From Capitulum mitella (Eukaryota; Arthropoda; Thecostraca; Pollicipedomorpha; Pollicipedidae), in assembly GCA_030062745.1 (NCBI GenBank), contig CP099839.1:22805324-22869323 (forward strand): a stretch of DNA of 64,000 nt, read 5' to 3'. The translations under genes and the position numbers were made by a program. Below the pieces are notes generated by a model. The model saw only the letters and a program-made list of their open reading frames with translations. It made no database searches and was not told where the DNA came from. Shown one piece after another: positions 12,491-22,275 of the stretch. Numbering within the stretch: position 1 is the stretch's first letter; each line of letters starts with the position of its first letter.

Positions 12491-15385
12491 CGCCGCCCGC
12501 GCCGCCGTCTGCCAGGACGGAGATCGTGCCGCTCAAGAAGGCAGGTCGACCCAAGCGCCAGCAGCGCCAAGGTAGGAGCAGTTGCTGCGCGGCGTCTGCT
12601 GCGTCGCCATGGGCCGACTGGCCGCGCGTCGGCGTGTCGGCTGCAGCGGCTGACCAACTGCGCAGGCTTGGCTTGTTTTCGTCACTCGCGGTGTTTCGGC
12701 TCTGGTCTCTAGGCGTGATGACGCTGACCCAGCCGTCGTCAGTGCGTAATGCTCTTCATGGACGGAGCGTCTGACTCGGTCCCCGGGCCGCCAGAGCGAA
12801 ACGTGGCGTTCTTTGAATGTCCTTTGTTCTTTGGATGTTCTTTACGAAGGGCGCCTGACTCGTCCTCGGACCCCCAGAGCGGGACGTGGCTAGTGATTTC
12901 GACGAGGAGCTGCGCTCCGTGGTGGGCACTTGGAGGAAAAATCGCAGGCAGCTCGAGATCATGAAGACGCCGGACGCCGCCCTTTACCAACACTCCACGC
13001 CGTCAGAGGTTCAGGACTGGCTCAAAGTCAAGGGCTTCTCCGAGAGGTAAAAGGCAGCTCCGCTGGAACATGCAGCAAGTCCAAAACATAATCCTGGTCG
13101 TTTGTTCTTGATAAAGCAGTCATATCCGATGCCAAAAAGTTCTTATTGTTGGGTCCACCAGAGCCGTTAAATTCGAAATGTTCTGAAAGAAATATTTAAA
13201 TATGTTGCAAATAAATATGGTGCGCAAATTAAAGTTAATCTTAATATTTGTGAAGAAAGAGCCCTGTTGTGCCCAGCAGACCCAAAACTTCTCGTGGTAA
13301 AGAAGAGCTTGGTTTTAACACATTCATAAAATCTTTTTATTATTTCTCAGACTGAAAACTACTCTCAAACGCTTAAAAAGTGACTTTCTGGTATACCATG
13401 CATTGTTCATGGTTGATTTTTTGCAAAAAAGAATGGTGTTAAAGAAGAGCTTGGTTTTAACACATTTATAAAATCTTTTTATTTATTTCTCAGACTGAAA
13501 ATTATTCTCAAATGCCTAAAAAGTAACTTTCCGGTATACCACGCATCGCTCATGCAGGCTTGGCTCGTTTTCGTCAGTCGCGGTGTTTCGGCTCTGGTCT
13601 CCAGGCGTGATGACGCTGACCCAGCCGTCGTCAGTGCGTGATGCTCTTCATGGACGGAGCGTCTGACTCGGTCCCCGGGCCGCCAGAGCGAAACGTGGCA
13701 TTCTTTGAATGTCCTTTGTTCTTTGGATGTTCTTTACGAAGGGCGCCTGACTCGTCCTCGGGCGCTATCTAAATCAACCATACGCATCGCTCATGGTTGA
13801 TTTTTTTCAAAAAAAGAATAAATATGAATAGCTACGTACGCACAGGCCTCACTTAAATTTGTGTATGTTCTCAGAGTCACGTCGGCTTTCAAAAACTTCA
13901 GAGGAGAGAAGCTGTTCAAAGTGGAGAAGGCTAAGCTGCTGAAGCTGTTTGGTCAAGACGAAGGAACAAGACTCTACTCTCAGATAACTGTCCAGAAAAA
14001 GATGAACGGGGTAAGATTGTCAGGGACTAGGTCAAGAGAACCGCAAGTTTCCCTTTGATGTTGTCCATGTAAATGCCGTAAATACATAATTCCAGTTATT
14101 ACTGAAATTAATTACATGAACATCTATTATTCCACGTGGGTGATATCATTTTTCGCGCAATGAGTGTCACGCTCCTCCTTATTGGGTGTTAGTGGCGTGG
14201 AAAAACCTCCGCCGCGTCGCCCACAGTTCAACACCACCAACTCGACCGAGCTGAAGAAAGTGCTGGCCAAGGCGCGCATGAAGGCGGACAGCTTTGAGCT
14301 CCCCGAGGATTTCGACTTTGACTTCGGAGGCGACGACTCGGACACGCCGCAGCCGTCGCCGTCGACGGTGCGGAGCGCGTCGGGCCGCAACAGCTCGTCG
14401 GTCGCGACGACCCCGCGTCCGAATCCGAGGCCGGCGCCGCAGGCAGCGCAGGAGGACGATGACGAGGAGCTGCCGCGGCCGAAGAAAAAGTCCTCCCGGG
14501 CTGGCAGGAAAGGCACTCCACCGCCATCGCGGAGGCAGTTGGACTCCGGTATGTGGGTGTGGAATGGGGACCAAGTCTGTGTCTTTGTGATCAATAGCAG
14601 GCTCCATTGTTCGAAAAGCGTGTACTACGTTTTGCGTAGGAGTTCTAAGGTCGATTCATATCGTTCATGCCTGTGTGTCACTGCGATTAATGACAAACTC
14701 CACTGTCGAAAGAGTCATTTAAATTTGTGGAAGTTCATCCTGCCCACTCATGGGTAGAAATGCGGGAGGGATAAAGATGGAGGTGGCCGTGGCCCTTTAC
14801 CTTTTTGTGGGAAATGAAAGATGGAAGCTGTTCAATGGCCATACAGTGGTGGCAGCTCCAAAAATATGATACCGTACCCCGCGGGGAAATATGCTTTCCC
14901 GTTCATGATTATCATGCCAGCAATGAGACGTTACTGCATTTAAATGTAAACGCACAGGTTTATGATTAAAAGGTAGACACCCATTTTCATCTCTTGAGCT
15001 GATGGCATGTGGAACTTGATCGCGAAGGGATTTTTGCTTCCTCGCATATCTGTGACGCTTCGGACATTCCCATATTACTGACAGTGTGCTGTATTCTGGA
15101 ATGTTCGTAAATGTGAAGAGTGTCCAAGATGGTTCCGTTCCATTGTTCTTTTCTTCCAGTTAGTTTATCGATATCTGCCACAAGGGTGTCGATTTGTATA
15201 CTTTTGAGAGGGCCCCGACCCCCTTGTTGATTTGGGTCTCCCAATGCTGGTTCGAGTCCCCTAATATTTTCCGCCGGTTTTAAACAGAAATGGGCAATAG
15301 TAATGAAAAGAACGTCCGCAATAGACACGAGACGGGCCGAAAGCATTGTATAAAAAATAAAGTGATGCATCTATCTATGTTCTGT

Positions 15386-15472
<87 letters not shown>

Positions 15473-16052
15473 GCGTGTGCGTGTGCGTGTGCGTGTGCGT
15501 GTGCGTGTGTGTGTGTGTGTGTGTCACAATCCGGGAGGTTAGGTTTTCGGGCCCTCAGCCTAGCCCCTCAATCATTTACAGAAGTCGACAACCCTGATCT
15601 TCCACACGCATGTATTTATTTGCTGTTGCATGCTATGCCACGTATCTTACATGTAAGAAAGAGTTCAGATCCACGTGTTTTTTTAATCATGTATTGCCTG
15701 ATAACATGATTTTTACAACCTGTGTTGCGCGAACATATAATTCGTTATTTTACGCATGCCAGTCACATTTCATTTATCCAGTCTGCGCTTAACCTCAGAG
15801 TGGAGCAAGTGGTTTACGCTTCGGGACCCCGTCTGCAAACTGTTTTTTTTTTCTGGAAGGTATTGTCTCCCGGCCCGTCCTGTTCAGTTACCTGCTTCCC
15901 CCACTGCCGCAGTATTCTCGAACGGCGCAAACGACTCTGACTCCGACTCGAACGGCTCGGCCGGCACGACGGGCACGCTGCGCGCCATGATGGAGATGCA
16001 GCGTCACCAGCTGGCCATGCGGGCCAACAAGACATTCCTGCCGGATCTGTAG
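3546..16052 (+). CDS. Eps8 (epidermal growth factor receptor kinase substrate 8), 3' portion, 13 exons
   Basis: Eps8 is a cytoplasmic adaptor that caps and bundles actin filaments. With Abi1 and Sos1 it promotes Rac activation, and it acts in microvilli, filopodia and stereocilia. Here the joined exons are 3546-3747, 5526-5646, 6997-7232, 7658-7823, 8307-8443, 8812-9025, 9587-9688, 10043-10094, 12383-12571, 12878-13046, 13875-14010, 14227-14548 and 15913-16052. They total 2186 nt, and every junction keeps phase under GT-AG rules. The product has 727 complete residues after a split first codon. Its order matches the family: ERDV...LNH helical region, an HFLFTPL block, an SH3 domain with WW, a proline run, a SAM-like domain ending YSQITVQK, an acidic linker, and a C-terminus ending FLPDL. 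The PTB domain and start codon are absent and presumably lie upstream of the window. Least certain are the borders of exons 7 to 9; an extra exon between 10094 and 12383 cannot be excluded. Confidence 0.93.
4196..4255 (+). repeat. Two-copy 36-bp tandem repeat in Eps8 intron
   Basis: The motif ATTTCGGGTGGAAAAGCG occurs at 4196 and, with one change, at 4232, each followed by GCTGT after one or two bases. This is a small local duplication with no coding role seen. Confidence 0.7.
5526..5646 (+). CDS. Eps8 exon 2 of window
   Basis: The acceptor is GTTACAG ending at 5525 and the donor is GTAAGT from 5647. Its first base completes the Lys codon split by the previous exon. It encodes KMKKKEIGEG, RAKPPPRRDF and FKLSFNLL, aligned with vertebrate RKGPGEG, RAKPPPPDEF and FKHGFNLL. 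It ends in phase 0. Confidence 0.93.
6726..6771 (+). repeat. Perfect 23-bp tandem duplication in Eps8 intron
   Basis: The 23-bp unit beginning CGCTGCTGATTAGTCTGG is present twice in direct succession. It is an intronic, recent-looking slippage or duplication product. Confidence 0.85.
6997..7232 (+). CDS. Eps8 exon 3 of window: HFLFTPL block
   Basis: The acceptor is CTCCGCAG ending at 6996 and the donor is GTCGGT from 7233. It starts in phase 0 with AKLKAHIHDPNAPELVHF, directly comparable to vertebrate AKLKSHIQNPSAADLVHF. It continues with LFTPLALIV, then LSRDAIDLLVNCLT and LWHSLGEAW. This helical region is among the best conserved parts of the family. Confidence 0.95.
7658..7823 (+). CDS. 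Eps8 exon 4 of window
   Basis: The acceptor is GCCTCAG ending at 7657 and the donor is GTCAGT from 7824. It encodes WEGHLPTFNPVFLDGWAP, which fits the family pattern of aromatic/Pro spacing before NGWEPP, then an Arg/Ala-rich helix (RLRADKIRRADQE). It ends in phase 0. Confidence 0.9.
8307..8443 (+). CDS. Eps8 exon 5 of window: variable linker before SH3
   Basis: The acceptor is GCGCACAG ending at 8306 and the donor is GTGAGG from 8444. It encodes a low-complexity hydrophilic linker (Tyr, Ser, Asp, Arg) with YHSDPYYDSDQPSLPSPS. The same position in vertebrate Eps8 is also poorly conserved and Ser/Tyr-rich. Phase continuity on both sides is the main support. Confidence 0.85.
8812..9025 (+). 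CDS. Eps8 exon 6 of window: linker and first half of SH3
   Basis: The acceptor is GTGCCCAG ending at 8811 and the donor is GTGAGC from 9026. A Ser-rich linker leads into IIQVTYPRTANNDKELTVTR and GEYLEV, the first SH3 strands, RT loop and diverging turn. The canonical ALYDY motif is changed to VTYPR here, while the NNxELTV and GEYLEV spacing is normal. Confidence 0.92.
9587..9688 (+). CDS. Eps8 exon 7 of window: second half of SH3
   Basis: The acceptor is ACCCGCAG ending at 9586. It encodes IDDSRKWWRARNSRGQTAHV and PHTIVTLV, the SH3 n-Src loop, the conserved WW pair and the final strand. The usual GxVP before the 3-10 helix reads AHVP. The donor GTGGGT from 9689 keeps phase with the next exon; a GTAACC four bases on would not. 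Confidence 0.9.
10043..10094 (+). CDS. Eps8 exon 8 of window: short basic exon
   Basis: The acceptor is GTTGCAG ending at 10042 and the donor is GTGAAT from 10095. It encodes DPAASADWVKKEKQGKK and ends one base into a codon. It is short, and the support is its phase fit to both neighbours and its coding-like composition. Confidence 0.7.
10195..10258. promoter_or_regulatory. Cluster of three perfect CRE palindromes
   Basis: TGACGTCA occurs at 10195-10202, 10221-10228 and 10251-10258 inside a GC-rich stretch (about 10120-10480) of the intron after the 52-nt Eps8 exon. TGACGTCA is the full cAMP-response element bound by CREB/ATF proteins. Three copies in 64 bp suggest an intronic enhancer or internal promoter. 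Function is inferred only. Confidence 0.55.
10259..12382. other. Eps8 intron sequence, no further feature seen
   Basis: The GC-rich stretch fades after about 10800. No exon with the expected phase and Eps8-like content was recognised between 10095 and 12382. A GC-rich open stretch at 10500-10760 lacks a good acceptor and family resemblance. Confidence 0.4.
12383..12571 (+). CDS. Eps8 exon 9 of window: acidic/Tyr motif and polyproline
   Basis: The acceptor CGCCTAG ends at 12382. Its two leading bases complete a Val codon with the G left by the previous exon. It encodes EEEPYSPYTSDEEPALP, an uninterrupted run of 13 prolines, then a basic KKAGRPKRQQRQ end. Vertebrate Eps8 also has a Pro-rich segment between SH3 and effector regions. 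An alternative acceptor at 12369 would be in a different phase. The donor is GTAGGA from 12572. Confidence 0.82.
12663..12869 (+). repeat. 207-bp segment duplicated again at 13555-13761 (source copy)
   Basis: This intronic segment, ending eight bases before the exon at 12878, is repeated almost perfectly and without gaps at 13555-13761. The copy stops just before the C-tract and AG of the acceptor. Confidence 0.9.
12878..13046 (+). CDS. Eps8 exon 10 of window: start of C-terminal effector region
   Basis: The acceptor is CCCCCAG ending at 12877 and the donor is GTAAAA from 13047. It encodes FDEELRSVVGTW, a basic helix, then STPSEVQDWLKVKGFSER. That matches vertebrate STPEDVKTWLQSKGFNP at the start of the SAM-like domain, which binds actin and Sos1. 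Confidence 0.93.
13298..13820 (+). repeat. 142-bp tandem duplication, second copy interrupted by 13555-13781
   Basis: A unit starting TAAAGAAGAGCTTGGTTTTA begins at 13298 and again at 13440. The second copy is split after 13554 and resumes at 13782. The interrupting block is 227 bp, flanked by the 14-bp direct repeat ACGCATCGCTCATG (13541-13554 and 13782-13795). It consists of the 207-bp copy of 12663-12869 plus 20 bp of filler. The filler ends AATCAACCAT, the reverse complement of the adjoining ATGGTTGATT. Confidence 0.88.
13875..14010 (+). CDS. Eps8 exon 11 of window: SAM-like domain end
   Basis: The acceptor is TTCTCAG ending at 13874 and the donor is GTAAGA from 14011. It encodes GEKLFKVEKAKLLKLFG and GTRLYSQITVQKKMNG. 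The vertebrate counterpart is GAQLFSLNKDELRTVCPEG then ARVYSQITVQK. It ends in phase 0. Confidence 0.95.
14227..14548 (+). CDS. Eps8 exon 12 of window: C-terminal effector helix and acidic/basic tail
   Basis: The acceptor is CGCCCACAG ending at 14226, the only nearby AG that keeps phase 0. An acceptor-like GTTAG at 14192 would shift the frame. It encodes NSTELKKVLAKARMKAD, equivalent to vertebrate SELQEIMRRRQEKI, then an acidic FDFDFGGDDSD stretch, a Ser/Pro-rich linker and a basic RPKKKSSRAGRKG segment. The donor is GTATGT from 14549. Confidence 0.9.
15388..15524. repeat. Compound microsatellite (AT)n-(GT)n-(GTGTGC)n-(GT)n
   Basis: A run of AT dinucleotides (to about 15438) passes into GT, then a hexamer GTGTGC array, then GT again. 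It lies in the last Eps8 intron. The alternating purine-pyrimidine tract can adopt Z-DNA. Confidence 0.97.
15913..16052 (+). CDS. Eps8 terminal exon with stop
   Basis: The acceptor is GCCGCAG ending at 15912. It completes a Val codon and encodes a Ser/Asp/Asn-rich stretch, then TLRAMMEMQRHQLAMRANK and FLPDL before TAG at 16050-16052. The Met/Gln-rich amphipathic end is not in vertebrate Eps8 and may be a lineage-specific tail. Confidence 0.9.
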
Positions 16053-17440
16053 CCGCCACCGCCGCCGCTAGCCCGTGCATGTCGTGTGGACAGGACCGGA
16101 ACTGGGGCGGCCAGGGCAGCCTGCCTGTCCGCAACAGAGCAGACATGTTCAAAGGCGGCTGCGCGCTTTGTGACGCAATATCCGGGATTTAGTTTGTTGA
16201 GCTGATGGTGGAGCCCGGCTCGCCACCGGGGTGGAAATCTGCAATCAAAGTTAGACGGGGCGTCCACCAGTGATTTGACTGTGACTCGACGAGGAGACCC
16301 GCTTGCTGTTCGGGCGGAGCAAGTCTCATTTATGTTGATGCCAGATTACGTGGAGCAGACTCGTAGCCGTTACTGCGTACCGTACTTTGGACGCTGGGGT
16401 ATGCCCCGAGTGCCAATGATATTTGCGCTTATGCTCCTGTTCGACCGTACTTTTTGTTATAGATCAGGAGGATCACGGATCACAAAGATCACGAACGTCC
16501 GGCGCGAAATAATGACGTTTCATCTACGCAGAGCGTTTGGAATATATCTAGATTACTGTTACGTGGCAATTGCTCTACATGATATTCTAATGCTTCGTGC
16601 CTGCGTCTGATTTGCGTTGATTTATTTGCTGATAACTGTTGGATTTTTACAAGAACCGAGTTAAGCAGAACTGAGCACGAGACTGGAGTTTACGTAATGG
16701 AGAGCGTGCGGTTTCTAATAAGGGAAGGTTTCTATGACCAGTAGACTGTACTGTGCATTCTGTTTATCACATGAACATAAATGAACCGCTTAAGTGAGTT
16801 TGTAGTAATAATTTCATGACTGAAGCGCCAGTGATATGCATGCCTGGATTGCAGGGAAACTTACAGCATGTTTGCCTTGCATGATAAAACGTACCGACGG
16901 CTCCCGCGACGTCCCTACGTGATAGCAATGTGAAATAGCGCACGCATGTACACTCCATGGCTGTAACATGATCCAAATCGGTTAATAAATCTACTGACCG
17001 ACGTCCTGACGTAATCCGCAGACTTTTGTGTTCTCTCTCCATGCCATAAAGGCGACTTCAAGGAGGAGAGTTGGGCCCCATGCCCTCCAAGAAGTGGAAA
17101 TATGGGTCTTTTCGTAGCATGCGGAAGAAAGCTGGAACCTTGAGTTCGATACTGGCCTGTGCCTACATTGGCAAAACCTTACCAGTATCACACTTACGCT
17201 TGTTATCATCAGGTTCAGCCTTGTGTGTATCTAGCCTTTTCATTCGTTTTAAATTTGTGAGCAGCATTTCATCTCTTTCAGGCGCATGCGGGCTCAGTCA
17301 GCTACAGTAAAGCAGGTGTTTTGATAGGCTGTTATATTTATTCGTGCTAATTTGTGCGATTTGCCGCGTTAATTTTAATTGTAGGCGTTTTCATACAAAC
17401 TACATATATGTGCTAATAAAGTTTTTACCCTCACAGCTTA
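16053..17440 (+). other. Probable Eps8 3' UTR and downstream sequence
   Basis: No convincing coding sequence follows the stop. AATAAA occurs at 16984-16989 and 17415-17420. The second is followed by a T-rich stretch and is the better polyadenylation signal. Confidence 0.5.
17415..17420 (+). terminator. Candidate polyadenylation signal AATAAA
   Basis: This is a perfect AATAAA about 1.36 kb after the Eps8 stop, followed by GTTTTT. A second perfect signal at 16984 could serve a shorter transcript. Confidence 0.45.
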
Positions 17441-18138
17441 ATGTGACGTTTTTCTTAACCAGATCCAAATTCAAAAGATGCCTACATGAGGTATGATTCG
17501 TGGCAAGCTTGAATCAACGGAAGACAAGAAAGACTTGAATGGAGACAAGTTCGAATAGTGTCATCTAGGAGACAGCAATGAAACTGTCCTTGTATTTCAA
17601 ACGCTTGGTGGCAGCCTCAGATGGCTGCGCAGCACCCTTCGTGTTGGCAAAACGGGAAATATTGAACTAGGAAAACTAATGGGATTTAACACCAGGCAGA
17701 AAAACTTGGGTGACACTTAATTTCGCATGCATCAGTAGCTAATATGCTTTTTAGGAATAAACAGCAGAGTGCCTATCGTCAATATTAGAAAGGTCAGCAG
17801 AGTCAGGCCAACCATGGCAAACAAGAAGGCTAGCGCGAGTTTCCCACTTTGTTTTCGCAAGCGGCCCTGTCATTTCAGCTCAGACCACTCATCTTTTGCG
17901 TAGCCAAGTTTGAAACCGCTTTACAGGCTGTGATATTTTGAGGTTACTATCGTGACAGGTCGCTGACCTCTTTCTCGAGGGAACGTCACAGGGCCGTTAT
18001 TATAGGGCTAGAGTCATTATCGTATAGCAAACGTTGAAGTGTAGCAAACGTCTTACGGCGACCAGTAGTACTCAGTTTTATGCATGGGTATCAGCTATGG
18101 TGGTAACAACCTCCTCACTTGGGTCTTACCTGAGTTAA

Positions 18139-19300
18139 CCCTCACCCGGCCGGGGGGAAGATCCGCCCCCAGGGTTTTCCGAACTTAGCGAAAAACGGTA
18201 GCGCGCAGCGCCGCGAAATGTTCAGTACTTTTTCTTATCCATTTTACACTTCATGTAAAGAATTTCAGGCTTAAAGCGGGTCAGATCACCGGCCGAGGTC
18301 AAGTCAAGGGGGTCAACCTCCAGAAAAAATGGAACCCTAATAACTTATTTTTTTCAGGGTTCGACGGATTTGTATGAAATTTTCTAGAATAACGGAATGT
18401 AATAAACGCAACTTGTCTGTTTCGGATTTCTCCGGAAGACTGAAGGTCAGTAACCCCGTCAGGTCACTTTTGGGCAGTTTTTGAGATGACGTTTAAGTTT
18501 CAGAGAATTTTCGCAGGGTTTTCATGCTCAAATACTGTCAAAAACATGGCCAATGACATATGCTACCATCATAATGCCATGGCGCGAGACTTTAGCTCCG
18601 GTCATGATCCCCGATATGGATATCTGGTGCCCGCAACACAACATCTCCATAAAACCAAAACTGTCTGCCTGGAAACAAAAATTTATTGTTTTCTAGGGCG
18701 CAAATAGACGATGAAATCAAATCCAGGAAAAAATAAGCCTATCTAAGATCAACGGAGGTCATAAAAGGTCAATGACCTCTGACGACCTCACCTGACCTGA
18801 GATGACCTTCATTACAGTGGCAAATGCTTATCAAGTGTTTTACTATGCTACGGGCATCGTTTGCAATCCAGCTCGTTACCAAAAGTGGGTAAGTCGTAGC
18901 GCGATGCATCATAATACCGTCACAGACATGCATGAAATTAGGTCGTGGCTTTACCTGACCTCTTTCATTAATGGGTAATTTGCGTTATGAATGTGTCGGA
19001 CATATTAATAGTCATCGTATTATTCCTCCAAAACGAAAATCACAGCGTCCACTACCTTTTTGTTTCACTTCCACTTAAGCTCAGTTTCACCTGTCATGAC
19101 CTTTGATGACCTCATTTTTAACCCAAATGAAAAACTGAAAAATAATCCAGACAAAAAAATTTTGTCATAAAAAATTGATGACAAAAAACACACAGAACTG
19201 ACCTTTATGAGTTCTGTTTGGTGGTATTTTATTTTTTCAGTGCGACGCACCGAATCTGGGATCCTGGGGAGGGATATCTTCCCTCCTGCCGAGCGACGGG
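18139..19300. mobile_element. Family C TTAA-type non-autonomous element
   Basis: The left end is preceded by TTAA (18135-18138) and starts CCCTCACCCGG, then a subterminal palindrome GGGGGGAAGATCCGCCCCC. The right end carries the inverse, GGGAGGGATATCTTCCCTCC, then GGG at 19298-19300; its flanking TTAA has decayed. The interior has AGGTCA/TGACCT half-sites, densest at 18750-18810. Length is 1162 bp, with no transposase frame. The layout matches families A, B and D, but the sequence is distinct. Confidence 0.72.
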
Positions 19301-21445
19301 CATTTGGCGGCCCGGACGGGCACGTATTAAGATCATCTTCAGGTAAATTAAAAATGGAAACATCAACCGCTTTTACCCTTCAATTTGATTTACTTCAGAG
19401 TGGTCATGAAATGACTGCAAGTGCTGGCTTTGAGTCCCTCAAAGCGCCCCATAGGCATGGGTCTAATGATGAGGCAGCGCCTGCTAGGCAGTGGCGGTGC
19501 TCCATTTTGCGCCCGCCAGAAGCCGAGGCCGGGCGGCGAACTTGGGAGAGCGGCAGATAGTGCTGTTATCAGCAACAGTGTGACTGAGGCGATGATTGCA
19601 GCCTCACTGCGGATAGCACACTGAAAACCGCCATCAGGGCTGAACACGTCGTCCGCGGCGCTCGGCGCGATGGTATCTGAACGCCGGAAACGTTCCATTC
19701 AAGATCTCAAAAGCAGGATGACTGTTTTGCAAGGAAAGCGAGCTCGATACTACGTTCGTCGTAAGGGGACGGCGATGAAACGCCATGCCCGAGCCAATTT
19801 GTGGAAAGTATTGTCGCCCTATGTCATGGGGTCCAATGGAAACCAAAATCCACGTACATGATGTCCTTTGGGGTTTCCTGTAATGTTACTGTGACTAAGG
19901 GCAACGCTGCATGCCATCGATAGTCAAAAAACCAAGTCAAGCGCTCGTTTTTGTTTCAACGCTCTGTTAAGTCAAACTTCCCTTCGCGTCACGCCGTCAC
20001 GTCACATCTTTACGTCGTCGCGTCCGCTGGGGGGCAGGAGCAGCACCAACATGTGTTGTTGAAGGTGGCCAAATCGTGATCATTGGTAAGGGTTAAGGGG
20101 CTTCAATCATGCTTTTTTAACGTGCATGGGCCTTTTCAAATGACCAACCGTGCTGAATTCACGTAGATATCGTGAGTCCCCCCCTTCCCGACAATTTACC
20201 ATGAAATTCCTATGATCCCGTGGGGTGACGCAGTAACGTAAGGAGTCCAGTAGTAGCAACGCAGTAGCTGATCATCACATGGGTGGCATGTTGTATGTTT
20301 CGACCCCGAGAAATAAAAGTTAACACTCATGCATTGCATGGAAATAAAAAGTTCCTCCGTTTGAAAAAATGCCGAAAAACCCTTGCCAATATTACACGTA
20401 TCTCCGAAACGGCACAACTTCAGATTCCTTCTATTTTGTTCTGATTCCACCTCGATGTTTTCCTCTATGTTCCCTGGATTTTCCCATTCGCGTCTTACTG
20501 GCTAACAAACGATCCGTTTCTTTTTTTGCCAGAAAGCACGACTGTAGAGTGCCAGCAATTGGGCGATTGTGTTTATGGCCGCAATGTCAGGCTCGCCAAA
20601 TGCAAAAAAAACACGACCCAAACTGAAACCCATTCTAGCGTTCAGCAAAGGTATGATCTGGACATAATGTTTTTCAGCAAATATTTGTATCTTGCAGCAA
20701 CAAGTGCAGTGTAAAAGTAAAATGTGAATTCACATCTAAGCAGTGAAGAAAACACACTGAAACAACACGAATTCCTTAGAAGATTCATGTACCTCCCTAT
20801 GCGTACTCACGGCTTCAAAATGAAGCCTCCATCTTGCGCTATGGCCTGAAACCGCAGGCTGTGTCGCATTCCCGGCATTCACGACCGTCATCAGTCGGTG
20901 CAACGTTTATCCGACCGAAACGTTTAACACTGTTGAGCGTGATCAGTGGTAATACAGAATGCGGGACTTCTAGATTACAGACATAAATGCATAAGGGTTG
21001 TAGATATTGGTTGTATTAGCATCAGAGCAGAACCACAGCGCTAAAACTCTATCTTGTTTTGGCACTTCAAGGAACATTAGCCACTGCTGTGATTTTAACG
21101 CATGCGAGTTTTTTCCTCGGCGTATAAATCGAACCTTGACGAGTTATCACAGAGATAGTTTTACACCTCACTTCCATCGAGTGTGGCATACCCCAAGGCG
21201 TAGTAAATTCACCGCTGTTGACATGCTACGACTGTATTTTGGAAATTATCGCGTCCGGGGACGGGCAGCCTGCCGCACTAACATAATTCTGTTTTGTTTT
21301 CCATTTCAGTCTGATGCGCACGTTGCCAGAGAAAAACTCGGTTCTGAAGCATCACTGTGAAATATCTGGATCATATGGGAGCCCCTGATGCTTCCAATCA
21401 CAAATACATCAGATTCGTAGGGTGAAAAATCTAGAATCCAGGAAT
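19301..21445. other. No recognisable gene (19301-21445)
   Basis: Only short frames are present. 19430-19860 is somewhat GC-richer with overlapping frames on both strands, but none resembles a known domain. Confidence 0.35.
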
Positions 21446-22275
21446 CAGTGGGGTAGCCAGGATTTTTTCGGGAGGGGATCCTAGAGAATGAGGGAGCCCA
21501 TCACTGAGGGGCAACTTGAACATTATGATGGTCCCGTAGCTAGCTCACTAGAACCAGCCCCTTTTTCCACAGTAACCAGCCTTTCTATAACAAACTGACC
21601 TGGACTATATCTACTGCTCTGGCCACAGGGACCAATTAACGGTAGAGCTCTTTCTTCTTCTCCAAACCAACCCACCATGCGCCAATTATCTGCCTACATT
21701 TCCATTTCATTGCACTGATGAGCGCCTGACTGCGCCACTACGCGGTTCGGCGCTGACATCCGGCAGTCTTTCCAGGGCAGAGATACCTTTCCTGCCAGGA
21801 GCTGCCCTTGCTTAACCGGCTCCTGACCTTTCCAGGCTAATGGACATTGGAGCTCTTTATGACATGCCAGGAACCCAGCCAAGGGGAATCCCTTACCATG
21901 TTAAGAATTTCTGGAGTCGGTATGATAAGACAACTAGGGCCCTTGGCTTAGGCTATGCCACTGCGGCTCCCGACACAGCAACCCTATTCCATGTCCGAAG
22001 GAACTTCCTTGGCTGGCGGCTCCATTGCAGAGGAGCATCCTTTCCGATCCTCGCACATGCCTTTTGATAGTTACATGCGCGGGGGGCCACTTACCTTTCC
22101 CGGTCATGGCGCGCCTCACTACTTGTCAAAGGGGTTTTCGCCTGGGGTCTTGGGTCCTTCATGGGTTTGCGTTTCCCAGCCAGGGGGTCCCTTTAGGCAA
22201 ATGACAGGAGGGCCCCTTCGTGTGCAAAGAACTGGGGGTCCTAGGACCCCTCAGACCTCGCTGGTTACGCTAGTG
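21446..22275. mobile_element. hAT-like element with minisatellite interior
   Basis: The left end CAGTGGGGTAGCCAGGATTT at 21446 faces a right end (reverse complement CACTAGCGTAACCAGCGAGG) finishing at 22275. The interior is degenerate C/T- and G-rich repeats. Flanking 8-mers agree at only 4 of 8 positions, so the target duplication is unproven. The end motif is a common invertebrate hAT-type terminus. There is no coding capacity. Confidence 0.5.

Noticed and set aside
14193..14226. Earlier acceptor (GTTAG at 14192) for the Eps8 exon ending at 14548.
   Set aside because: It would start the exon out of phase with the exon ending at 14010. The acceptor at 14226 keeps phase 0 and the family-like sequence.
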